DNA of 64,000 bases, taken from Palleronia pelagia. Lineage in GTDB: Bacteria; Pseudomonadota; Alphaproteobacteria; Rhodobacterales; Rhodobacteraceae. This document shows positions 16,758 through 25,050 of this stretch, piece by piece (within the stretch, counting starts at the first letter, position 1; the number at the start of each line of letters is the position of its first letter). Both the position numbers and the translations under genes were made by a program. The stretch is taken from contig NZ_FOCM01000001.1 of assembly GCF_900110115.1 (NCBI RefSeq), forward strand, positions 248,001 through 312,000, written 5' to 3'. Below the pieces are notes generated by a model that saw nothing but the letters and a program-made list of their open reading frames with translations, ran no database searches and was not told the DNA's origin.

Positions 16758-18049
16758 AGGTCGGGATAGATCGGGAAGCGCTGGCACAGCGCCTCGACTT
16801 CGTCCTTCACCGCCGCCTCGACCGCGCCATTGCCGTCCTCGCCATTGGCGGCCAGCCCGTCCACGACCCGCACGATCCAGTCGGCGATCTGGCGGAATTC
16901 CGGCTCGCCGAAGCCGCGGGTGGTCCCGGCGGGCGAGCCCAGGCGAATGCCGCTGGTGATGGTCGGCTTCTCGTCGTCGAAGGGGATGCCGTTCTTGTTG
17001 CAGGTGATATGCGCGCGGCCGAGCGCCTTTTCGGTGGCGTTGCCCTTCACGCCCTTGGGGCGCAGGTCGACCAGCATGACATGCGTGTCGGTGCCGCCGG
17101 TCACGATGTCCAGGCCGCCCTTGATCAACTGGTCGGCCATGGCCTGCGCGTTCCGGATCACCTGGCCCTGGTAGGTCTTGAACCCGGGTTGGAGCGCTTC
17201 GCCGAAGGCGGCGGCCTTGCCGGCGATCACGTGCATCAGCGGACCGCCCTGGATCCCGGGGAAGATGGCCGAGTTGAACTTCTTCGCCAGCGCCTCGTCA
17301 TCGGTCAGGATCATGCCGCCGCGCGGGCCGCGCAGGGTCTTGTGGGTGGTGGTGGTCGCGACATGCGCGTGGGGGAAGGGCGAGGGATAGTCGCCCGAGG
17401 CCACCAGTCCCGCGAAATGCGCCATGTCCACCAGCAGGTAGGCGCCCACGCTGTCGGCGATCTCCCGCATCCGGGCGAAGTCGATGATCCGCGGAATGGC
17501 CGAGCCGCCGGCGATGATCATCTTGGGCTGGTGCTCGGTCGCTAGTTGCTGGACCTGGTCGTAGTCCAGCGTCAGGTCCTCGCGGCGTACGCCGTATTGC
17601 ACGGCGTTGAACCACTTGCCCGACTGGTTGGGGCGTGCGCCGTGAGTCAGGTGCCCACCCGCGTCGAGGCTCATCCCCAGGATCGTGTCGCCGGGCTGCA
17701 GCAGCGCGGTGAAGACACCCTGGTTGGCCTGGCTGCCCGAGTTGGGCTGGACGTTGGCGAAGCCGCAGCTGAACAGCTTGCAGGCCCGGTCGATCGCCAG
17801 GTTCTCGGCGATGTCCACGAATTGGCACCCGCCATAGTAGCGGCGGCCGGGATAGCCTTCGGCGTACTTGTTGGTCAGGACGCTGCCCTGCGCCTCCATC
17901 ACCGCGCGGCTGACGATATTCTCGGACGCGATCAGCTCGATCTCGTGGCGCTGGCGGCCCAGTTCCTTGTCCATGGCGCGGGCGAGCTCGGGATCGGTCT
18001 CGCCGATGGACTTGGTGAAGAAGCCTTCGTCGCGGTGGGGGGCGTTCAT
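16754..18049 (-). CDS. glyA: Serine hydroxymethyltransferase
   Basis: This is a 431-residue PLP enzyme that interconverts serine and glycine with tetrahydrofolate. Lys237 in [13 protein letters not shown] binds PLP, the [13 protein letters not shown] motif is at residues 62-74, and the DMAHFAGL stretch is at 208-215. In an ethylmalonyl-CoA-pathway organism it also feeds one-carbon metabolism. It is followed by the coupled esterase gene and is divergent from NAD kinase. Confidence 0.97.
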   Translation of the reverse strand: MNAPHRDEGFFTKSIGETDPELARAMDKELGRQRHEIELIASENIVSRAVMEAQGSVLTNKYAEGYPGRRYYGGCQFVDIAENLAIDRACKLFSCGFANVQPNSGSQANQGVFTALLQPGDTILGMSLDAGGHLTHGARPNQSGKWFNAVQYGVRREDLTLDYDQVQQLATEHQPKMIIAGGSAIPRIIDFARMREIADSVGAYLLVDMAHFAGLVASGDYPSPFPHAHVATTTTHKTLRGPRGGMILTDDEALAKKFNSAIFPGIQGGPLMHVIAGKAAAFGEALQPGFKTYQGQVIRNAQAMADQLIKGGLDIVTGGTDTHVMLVDLRPKGVKGNATEKALGRAHITCNKNGIPFDDEKPTITSGIRLGSPAGTTRGFGEPEFRQIADWIVRVVDGLAANGEDGNGAVEAAVKDEVEALCQRFPIYPDL

Positions 18050-18218
18050 GGCGGCAATCCTTTCGGCGCGATTGACGGGGTTGGGCGCGGTTTAGCCCAT
18101 CGCAGCCCCCCGCAAAAGACCGTTTGCGACGATGGCGCGATCCGTCGCGGCATCGCGCTTGTCAATCGGGGCCGTCCCCGGCAGGTTGCCGCGGGATGCA
18201 GCGGCGAAAGGGCCGGCC

Positions 18219-18980
18219 ATGTTCGACAAGATCGCCTTCGTCGCCAGCAGTGTCGCGCAGGCGCAGGACGCGCTGGCGCGGCTGACCGACCGGTATGGCC
18301 AGTGCGAGATCCACGAGGCCGACGTGATCGTCGCGTTGGGCGGGGACGGGCACATGCTGCGCACCCTGCACGAGACCGAGAAGCTGTCGGCGCCGACCTA
18401 TGGCATGAACTGCGGCACCATCGGCTTCCTGATGAACGAGTTCGGCGAGGACGATCTGCCCGCGCGCCTTGCCGCCGCCGAGGTCGAAACGATCAACCCG
18501 CTATCCATGCATGCAACCTGTCATGGCGGCACCATGCACGAAGCGCTGGCCATCAACGAGGTCTCGCTGCTCCGGGCGGGACCGCAGGCGGCCAAGCTGC
18601 GCATCAGCGTCGACGACAAGGTGCGCATGTCCGAGCTGGTGTGCGACGGCGCCATGGTGGCGACCCCCGCCGGGTCCACCGCGTATAATTACAGCGCGAA
18701 CGGCCCGATACTGCCCATCGGTGCGGACGTGCTGGCGCTGACCGCGATGGCCGCGTTCCGGCCGCGTCGCTGGCGCGGGGCGCTCTTGCCCAAGAACGCG
18801 ACCGTGCGCTTCGACGTGCTGGAAGAAGAAAAGCGTCCCGTGATGGCCGATGCCGACGGCCGGTCGGTGCGCGACGTGCTGTCGGTGACGGTCCGGTCCG
18901 AGCCCAGCGTGGTCCACACGATCCTGTTCGACCCGGGTCACGGGCTGGAGGAGCGTCTGCTTCAGGAGCAGTTCACCTGA
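18219..18980 (+). CDS. nadK: NAD kinase
   Basis: This is a 253-residue ATP-NAD kinase. The GGDGHML motif is at residues 41-47, with NEVSLLR and [20 protein letters not shown] forming the NAD-binding part. It makes NADP from NAD. Length and the absence of an N-terminal extension fit the alphaproteobacterial type. The start at 18219 puts the first Rossmann strand [10 protein letters not shown] at the N-terminus. It is divergent from glyA. Confidence 0.95.
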   Translation: MFDKIAFVASSVAQAQDALARLTDRYGQCEIHEADVIVALGGDGHMLRTLHETEKLSAPTYGMNCGTIGFLMNEFGEDDLPARLAAAEVETINPLSMHATCHGGTMHEALAINEVSLLRAGPQAAKLRISVDDKVRMSELVCDGAMVATPAGSTAYNYSANGPILPIGADVLALTAMAAFRPRRWRGALLPKNATVRFDVLEEEKRPVMADADGRSVRDVLSVTVRSEPSVVHTILFDPGHGLEERLLQEQFT

Positions 18981-19016
18981 GGTCGAAGCGGACCTCGATC
19001 AATCGGACCGAAGCGG

Positions 19017-20009
19017 TCACCCCCCGAAGGTGATGACCGGCGCGGGCCCCAGCGGGATGGGACCCAGCGACATGCGGCCCGCGTCGAAGACCAGCGGCAG
19101 CGACAGCTCGCCGCTGCCCGACAGGCCCGACAGCAGCGTCAGACCCTGCTGCACGGCGCTGCGCTGTGCTTCTGGCACCAGCCCCAGCGCCACGGCGACC
19201 CGCAGGGCATCACGCCAGTCGTTCACCGTCAGCAGCAATTCGCCCTCGGGCTGGTTGGCGGCGTTCACGTCGACCGCGCCATCGGCCTCGACCGTCACGT
19301 CGCCCCAGTCGAGCGACAGGTCGTGCAGCTCGATCCGCTGCGGCGCGGGCGGGGTTTCCAGTGCGCTGCGGTCAAGCGGCGCGTCGAGCTCGATGGTCGC
19401 ATCCAGCCGCAGGGCCTCGATCGCCCCCAGGCCGGCCGCGCCCAGCTGCTCCATGAGCGTGTCGGGCAGGACAACGTTCTCGACCGCGAGGCCGATATTC
19501 TGGTGGCTGGGGTCGGGCGCACCTTCGGGCAGGCGGGTCGCGAACCGCAGCTGACCGATCCGAAGGGTGCGGCCCGCGCTTTCCACGGCCAGGCCGTCGA
19601 CCACCAGCGACGAGTGGTCCAGTGGCAGGCGCGGGCTGGGCTGCACCGTCATCGAGGCGCGGGCCTTGTCGTTGGTGATGATCGCGGTGCCCAGCACCGA
19701 CTCGAGCCCGATCTGCGGCGGCAGTGCGGCAATCACCTGGTTCGGGCGATAGCTGAGCGCCAGCAGCTGGAAGAACGGCGCGACCAGCGTCAGGCCGCCC
19801 GGCGTCGTCACCTGGACCTCGTCGAAGGTGGTGTCGAAGCGGTTCGGAAAGCCCCGCGTCGCGCGTGACCGCACGTCGATCTGCCATCCCGCGGCGCGCA
19901 TGGTGTTCAGTTGTTCGGTGATCGCCCGCTCCGTGGTCCGGGCGCCCCAGAACCAGTAGCCCGACCAGACCAGCGCGGCGGCAAGCACAAGAATGACCAG
20001 TTTACCCAT
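19017..20009 (-). CDS. DUF2125 domain-containing membrane-anchored protein
   Basis: This is a 330-residue protein with one N-terminal membrane anchor (LVILVLAAALVWSGYWFWG, residues 3-21) and a large beta-rich exported domain with repeated 'GL.+.++.+..S.' strands. It matches DUF2125 as known in Rhodobacterales; the fold resembles AsmA-like or lipid-transfer beta proteins, which is an inference. The function is unknown. It is convergent with nadK and divergent from the gamma-glutamylcyclotransferase gene. Confidence 0.82.
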   Translation of the reverse strand: MGKLVILVLAAALVWSGYWFWGARTTERAITEQLNTMRAAGWQIDVRSRATRGFPNRFDTTFDEVQVTTPGGLTLVAPFFQLLALSYRPNQVIAALPPQIGLESVLGTAIITNDKARASMTVQPSPRLPLDHSSLVVDGLAVESAGRTLRIGQLRFATRLPEGAPDPSHQNIGLAVENVVLPDTLMEQLGAAGLGAIEALRLDATIELDAPLDRSALETPPAPQRIELHDLSLDWGDVTVEADGAVDVNAANQPEGELLLTVNDWRDALRVAVALGLVPEAQRSAVQQGLTLLSGLSGSGELSLPLVFDAGRMSLGPIPLGPAPVITFGG

Positions 20010-20111
20010 GACGACCGCTCCTTGCCTGTTGGCGCGGCGGACCTTTTCACCGCCTGCCGCATCGTGTCTATAGGCGCCATGACGCATGTTCCAGAGTTTC
20101 AAAGGGGCGGC

Positions 20112-20630
20112 ATGTGGGTCTTCGGCTATGGCTCGCTTGTCTGGAACCCCGAGTTCCCGGTCGCCGAGCGGGTGGTCGCCTCGCTCCATGGCTACGCGCG
20201 CACCTTCTGCATGCGCTCGGTCCACCATCGCGGCACCCACGAGGACCCGGGCCTTGTGCTGGCGCTGGACGCGCAGCCGGCGGCGCGCTGCTCCGGCGTG
20301 GCGCTGCGGGTCGAGGACGGGCACGAGGCGGCGACGCTGACCGCCCTGCGCGCGCGCGAATTGATCTCGTCGGCCTACCTGGAACGGATGGTCACGCTGG
20401 ACCTGACCGACGGCCGGGTGGTCGACGCCGTGGCCTACGTCATCGACGCCGACCACGAACAATACTGCCGGCTGAGCCTCGAGGAGCAGGCCCAGATCAT
20501 CGCACGTGCCCACGGCGGGCGGGGCCCGAACGACGAGTACCTGATGAACACCGCCGCGCACCTGCGCGAGCTGGGCATCGGCGACGATGATCTGGAGTGG
20601 CTGTGCAACAGGGTCGCGGCAATTGGCTAG
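20112..20630 (+). CDS. Gamma-glutamylcyclotransferase (ChaC family)
   Basis: This is a 172-residue enzyme starting MWVFGYGSLVWNPEF; the FGYGSL loop binds the gamma-glutamyl group and the catalytic glutamate is likely in ARELISSAY. ChaC enzymes split glutathione into 5-oxoproline and Cys-Gly. The start at 20112 has AAAGGGG upstream; an ATG at 20079 would add 11 residues. It runs directly towards the motor-like pair, with 59 bp between them. Confidence 0.88.
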   Translation: MWVFGYGSLVWNPEFPVAERVVASLHGYARTFCMRSVHHRGTHEDPGLVLALDAQPAARCSGVALRVEDGHEAATLTALRARELISSAYLERMVTLDLTDGRVVDAVAYVIDADHEQYCRLSLEEQAQIIARAHGGRGPNDEYLMNTAAHLRELGIGDDDLEWLCNRVAAIG

Positions 20631-20689
20631 CCCGCTTCCGCAGCCCCTGACCATGGCCTATGCTGCCGCTGCGAAATAAGGACCGCCAG

Positions 20690-21889
20690 ATGTCGCTGAC
20701 CGACCGCCCCGGATCCGAGGGCCAGCCGCTTTTCACCCAGCCCGTGCGCCAGATCACCACGATGGTGCTGGTGCTCGTGCTGGTGGCCGTGGGCATCTAC
20801 GTGGCTTACCCGAACGTCGCGCCGGTTTTCCTGGCCAACCCGCTTCTGAACGGCTTCATCGCCTTCGTCTTCGTGGTGGGGGTATTGGCATGCTTCTGGC
20901 AGGAATGGCAGTTGATCCAGTCGGTCAACTGGATCGAGGGCTTCGCCGACGACACGCCCGGCCACGACATGACCCGCGCGCCGCGGCTGCTGGCGCCCCT
21001 TGCGGCGCTGCTGCGCTCGCGGCGGAACCTGCAGATTTCGCCCACCTCGGCGCGCTCGATCCTCGATTCGGTCGCCACCCGGATCGACGAGGCGCGGGAT
21101 ATCACCCGCTATATCGTCAGCCTGCTGATCTTCCTGGGTCTCCTGGGGACGTTCTACGGCCTCGCCACCACCGTTCCTGCGATTGTCGAGACCATTCGCG
21201 CGCTCGCCCCCACCGAGGGCGAGGATGGCATGGCCGTGTTCGGCCGCCTGATGGCCGGGCTGGAAAGCCAGCTGGGCGGCATGGGCGTGGCCTTCGCCTC
21301 GTCCCTTCTGGGCCTGGCCGGATCGCTGGTCGTCGGGCTGCTGGAGCTGTTTGCCAGCCACGGCCAGAACCGCTTCTACCGCGAGCTCGAGGAATGGCTG
21401 AGCTCGATCACCAAGCTGGGCTTCGCCGGTCCCGATCTCGACGGCGGAACGGGCAGCGACGCGGGCATCGTCGCCGCCGCGATGGAGGCGATGGCCGGCC
21501 AGATGGACCGGATGGAGGATATGTTCGCCCGGGCCGACGCGACCCGGTCCGACCTGGACGAGAAGCTGGGACAGATGGTCGATCACATGGTGCGCCTGTC
21601 CGATCGCGACGACGCGGCCGCCCGGCTGGCGCCGGCGATGGAGCGGATGATCGACGGTCAGGCCAAGCTGGCCGAGGCCCTGGAAGGCGCCAGGGAGGCG
21701 GGGGGTGGCAGCGGGCTCGACGCCGAAAGCCGGATGCGCCTGCGCTCGATCGACGTGCAACTGCTGCGCATCTCCGAGGAACTCGCCGCGGGCCGACAGG
21801 AAAGCACCTCCGAGCTGCGGCAGGAGCTGCACCGGATCGGCCGCCTGCTCAGCCGCGGGGCGCGCGCCGACGGCGAAGGCCGGGGCTAG
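20690..21889 (+). CDS. MotA/TolQ/ExbB-like proton-channel subunit of a motor-like unit
   Basis: This is a 399-residue membrane protein with four transmembrane helices at about 22-42, 52-71, 140-163 and 197-221. TM3 carries LLGTFYGLATTV and TM4 carries VAFASSLLGLAGSLV, the conserved signatures of the MotA/TolQ/ExbB channel. A cytoplasmic tail of about 178 residues follows, partly helical with Met/Asp-rich heptads. It is followed after 3 bp by a MotB-like partner. Such A5B2 stators use proton flow to rotate or pull a partner. This pair is conserved in Rhodobacterales but I know of no assigned role. The start at 20690 has AAGGA upstream. Confidence 0.85.
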   Translation: MSLTDRPGSEGQPLFTQPVRQITTMVLVLVLVAVGIYVAYPNVAPVFLANPLLNGFIAFVFVVGVLACFWQEWQLIQSVNWIEGFADDTPGHDMTRAPRLLAPLAALLRSRRNLQISPTSARSILDSVATRIDEARDITRYIVSLLIFLGLLGTFYGLATTVPAIVETIRALAPTEGEDGMAVFGRLMAGLESQLGGMGVAFASSLLGLAGSLVVGLLELFASHGQNRFYRELEEWLSSITKLGFAGPDLDGGTGSDAGIVAAAMEAMAGQMDRMEDMFARADATRSDLDEKLGQMVDHMVRLSDRDDAAARLAPAMERMIDGQAKLAEALEGAREAGGGSGLDAESRMRLRSIDVQLLRISEELAAGRQESTSELRQELHRIGRLLSRGARADGEGRG

Positions 21890-21892
21890 GCC

Positions 21893-24016
21893 ATGGCGCT
21901 GACGCGACGCTCCACCCGCGCGGTCAACAGCTCGATCTGGCCCGGGTTCGTGGACGCGATGACCGCGCTTCTGCTGGTGATGATGTTCGTGCTGACCATC
22001 TTCATGGTGGTCCAGTTCGTGCTGCGCGAAGAGATTTCGGGGCAGGCGAACGAGCTCGACAATCTCACGGCGCAGGTCGCCGGCCTCACGCAGGCGCTGG
22101 GGCTGGCCGAGGGGCGCGCCGACCGGCTGGAAGGCGAACGCGACGACCTGCTGTCGCAGACCGCCAGCCAATCCGACCTGATCGCCGACCTCCAGGCGCA
22201 GGGCGCCCGGCAGGCCGATCTGATCTCAAGCCTCCAGGCGCAAAGCGCGGACCAGGCCGAGCGTATCGCCGGTTTCGAGGAGCGGGTCGCCGCCCTTCTG
22301 ACCCAGCGGGACGACGCCCGCGCGCAGGTCGCCACGCTCGAGGATCGCGAGGCCGAGCTGGTGTCCGAGCGCGAGGCGCTGAACCTCGCGCTGGCCAGCG
22401 CACGGGACGAGATCGACGCCGCGGCCGAAGCCGCACGCCTGGCCGCCGCGCGGCGCGAGGCGCTCGAGGCACTGGCCGCCGAGCTGCGCGCCGACCTGGA
22501 GGAGGGGGCCGAGACAACCGCTGCGCTGACCGCCGAGATCGGCACCCTGGAAGACGCGCTGAGCGAGGAGGAGACCGCCCGGCTGGCCGAGGCGGCGGCG
22601 GCCGAGGCCCTGCGCGCCCGACTGGAAGATGCGGATGCCGAGCTGTCGGCCATGACCCTCGCGCTGGAAGAACAGCGGCGGGAGGCCGAGGACACCCTGA
22701 GCCTTCTGGCGGCCGCCCGCGCCGCCGAGGCCGAACTGGACGAACGGCTTCTGGCCGCCTTGCTCGAGCGCGACACGGCGGTCCAGCAGGCAGAAACCCT
22801 GAGCGACGAGCTGACCGAGGCGCAGGCCCGCAACGCCGACTTGCAATCCGCGGCGGCCGAGCTGGAGCAGGTGCAAGCGGACCGCGCCGCGGCCGAGGAC
22901 CGGATCGACCGGACCGAGGCGGCGTTGCGCGCCGCGATCGCGCGCGAGTCCGACAGCCAGGCCGAGCTGGCGGCGATCACGGACGCGCTGGAGGCGGCGA
23001 AGGCCGCGCAGCAGACATTCCAGGGGGATCTCGAGTCCGCCCGCGCCCGGCTCGCCGCCGCCGAGGACGAGGTTGCCGAACTGCGCGCGGCCGCCGGTCG
23101 CGAGGCCGATGAACGAGACCGCCTGGCCGCCGCCCTGAGCGCCGCGCGCGCCGAGGCTGCCGCGCTTGAAGGGGCCGAGGCGGACCGTGCCGATCTACGC
23201 AGCCAACTGGAAGAGGCACTGGCCTTGCGGCTGGCCGCCGAGAACGAAGCTCAGTCCCAGATGAGCCGGGCCGAGCGGCAGTCGCGCCTGCTGGAAACGG
23301 CGCGGTCCGAGCTCGCCGATGCCGAGGCGGCGTCGACCGAGGCGCAGCGCCGGATGGAGGCCCTGACGCAGCAGGTCGCGCAACTGCGTCGCCAGATCGG
23401 CAGCCTGCAAAGCCTGTTGCAACTCGCGGAAGAGGAAGACGCGGCCCAGGAGGTGCAGATCGCCAACCTGGGCGCGCAGCTGAACCAGGCCCTGGCCCGC
23501 GAGGCGGTGGAACAGCGCCGCCGCGCCGAGCTGGAAGCCGCCGAGCGCGAACGTCTGGAGCGCTACCAGTCCGAATTCTTCGGCCGCCTGCGCGATCTTC
23601 TGGGCGACCGCGAGGGCGTGCAGATCGTGGGGGACCGGTTCGTTTTCGACAGCGAGGTCCTGTTCCCGTCGGGCTCGGCCGAGCTGTCGGGGGCGGGCCG
23701 TGCGCAGGTGGCACAGGTGGCCGCGCTTCTCGAAGAGATCTCGGACGAAATCCCCGACAGCATCGACTGGGTGATCCGGGTCGACGGCCATACCGACTCC
23801 GTCCCGATCGTCGGCAGCGCCGAGTTCGCCGACAACTGGGAACTGAGCCAGGCGCGCGCCCTGTCGGTCGTGCGCTTCATGTCCGAGACTCTGGGCTTTC
23901 CGGCGCGGCGTCTGGCGCCCACGGGCTTCGGCGAATACCGCCCGATCACCCCGGGCGACAGCCCCGAGGCGCGCGCGCTCAATCGCCGTATCGAGCTGAA
24001 GCTGACCGAGCGCTGA
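21893..24016 (+). CDS. MotB-like subunit with a very long coiled coil and an OmpA domain
   Basis: This is a 707-residue protein. One transmembrane helix lies at about 18-44, with the ion-carrying aspartate at position 21 in WPGFVDAMTALLLVMM, as in MotB and ExbD. Residues about 50-560 are almost continuous heptads rich in Ala, Glu, Leu and Arg (a coiled coil long enough to span the periplasm). An OmpA-type peptidoglycan-binding domain occupies about 570-707 (VDGHTD, NWELSQARALSVVRF). The coiled coil is far longer than in MotB or Pal. Together with the preceding gene it makes a stator-like complex anchored to the wall at a distance. Confidence 0.85.
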   Translation: MALTRRSTRAVNSSIWPGFVDAMTALLLVMMFVLTIFMVVQFVLREEISGQANELDNLTAQVAGLTQALGLAEGRADRLEGERDDLLSQTASQSDLIADLQAQGARQADLISSLQAQSADQAERIAGFEERVAALLTQRDDARAQVATLEDREAELVSEREALNLALASARDEIDAAAEAARLAAARREALEALAAELRADLEEGAETTAALTAEIGTLEDALSEEETARLAEAAAAEALRARLEDADAELSAMTLALEEQRREAEDTLSLLAAARAAEAELDERLLAALLERDTAVQQAETLSDELTEAQARNADLQSAAAELEQVQADRAAAEDRIDRTEAALRAAIARESDSQAELAAITDALEAAKAAQQTFQGDLESARARLAAAEDEVAELRAAAGREADERDRLAAALSAARAEAAALEGAEADRADLRSQLEEALALRLAAENEAQSQMSRAERQSRLLETARSELADAEAASTEAQRRMEALTQQVAQLRRQIGSLQSLLQLAEEEDAAQEVQIANLGAQLNQALAREAVEQRRRAELEAAERERLERYQSEFFGRLRDLLGDREGVQIVGDRFVFDSEVLFPSGSAELSGAGRAQVAQVAALLEEISDEIPDSIDWVIRVDGHTDSVPIVGSAEFADNWELSQARALSVVRFMSETLGFPARRLAPTGFGEYRPITPGDSPEARALNRRIELKLTER

Positions 24017-24074
24017 CCCGAGATTATCCCGAACAATCTTCGGCAGATCATCGCGGATGACTTGTCTCTGCGTA

Positions 24075-24089
24075 AGCGGGGACCCCGCT
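24075..24089. other. GC hairpin between convergent genes
   Basis: Perfect 7-bp arms AGCGGGG and CCCCGCT lie between the motor-B stop and the M23 stop. There is no U tract. It may help end transcription from either side. Confidence 0.35.
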
Positions 24090-25049
24090 CTAGTCCAACG
24101 CCGCGTCGACTTCCACCTGGTCCACGGGGCGCCCGTCGCGCAGCAATGTCGCCGTTCCGGTCACGCGGCCCCTGGGCCAGCCGCCTTGGGGCGCGCGCTT
24201 GCCCACCGCGCGGAACAGTTGTGCCTGCGTGCGATCCAGCGCCACGTCCTGCACCAGGATCGGCCCGTCCGCGGCGGCCAGCGATAGCTTCAGCACGTCA
24301 CCCGCGCGCGCCCCGAAAAGGTAAGCCCAAAGCACCACCGGAGCATCGCGGCCGAGATCGCGGGTGGCGGTTCCCGCCTTGATCGAGTCGTAGTCCGGCA
24401 CCGCGTCGCTGAAACCCGCGGCGATGATCCCGCCCGGGCGATAGGCGGGGGGATCGGACCAGAGCGTGGCGTCCGGGGTTTCGCCGCAGCGTGCCTCGCC
24501 GCCGGGCGCGAAGGGGTCCACGACCTCACTGTCGCGTCTGACCGACAGGTGAACATGGGGGAACGCCGTCTGACCGCTGAGCCCGACCTGACCCAGTCGC
24601 TGGCCGGCCGTTACGGTGGCGCCTTCGATGACGGCGATCGAGCCAAGTTTCAGGTGGCAGTACTGGGTTTCCCAGCCATCGCCGTGATCCAGCACGACGC
24701 CGTTGCCGCATTCGCGCCCGGTCACGTCCGAACCCGCGCCGCTGCCGGCCGTACGGTCTGCCATGCCATCGCGCGTCGCACGGACAAGGCCCGGCGCCGC
24801 CGCGACCACGTCGACCCCTTCCTCCATCATCGCGCGCGACGGGAGCGCGAAATCGGTGCCCTTATGGCCGTCATAGCTGAGCGAACCGCAGGTGAAATCG
24901 CGGGCACCGGGGCCCGGATCCGTGTCGACATATTGCTGAATGTAACACGCCGCCGCCGGATCGCAGTCCAGCGGCGGCGTCAATGTCAGCTCCTGCGCGT
25001 GGAGGGGCAGGGCGCAGGCCAGCGCGGCCGGAACGAGGCCGCGCCGCAT
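24090..25049 (-). CDS. Exported M23-family metallopeptidase (LytM-like)
   Basis: This is a 319-residue protein with a signal peptide (MRRGLVPAALACALPLHA) and a lysostaphin-type fold: zinc ligands H-x-x-x-D in DGHKGTDF and H-x-H in FPHVHLS. The C-terminal 100 residues are beta-rich. The family cuts peptidoglycan cross-bridges or is a regulatory LytM relative. Its start lies 1 bp after the clpA stop, so it is probably co-translated from the clpA transcript. It is also convergent with the peptidoglycan-binding motor subunit. Confidence 0.86.
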   Translation of the reverse strand: MRRGLVPAALACALPLHAQELTLTPPLDCDPAAACYIQQYVDTDPGPGARDFTCGSLSYDGHKGTDFALPSRAMMEEGVDVVAAAPGLVRATRDGMADRTAGSGAGSDVTGRECGNGVVLDHGDGWETQYCHLKLGSIAVIEGATVTAGQRLGQVGLSGQTAFPHVHLSVRRDSEVVDPFAPGGEARCGETPDATLWSDPPAYRPGGIIAAGFSDAVPDYDSIKAGTATRDLGRDAPVVLWAYLFGARAGDVLKLSLAAADGPILVQDVALDRTQAQLFRAVGKRAPQGGWPRGRVTGTATLLRDGRPVDQVEVDAALD

Positions 25050-25050
25050 G

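Noticed and set aside
20690-24016. Zorya-type defence system
   Set aside because: The A and B proteins resemble ZorA and ZorB in plan, but no ZorC/D or ZorE genes follow, and the long coiled coil is in the B protein rather than the A protein.
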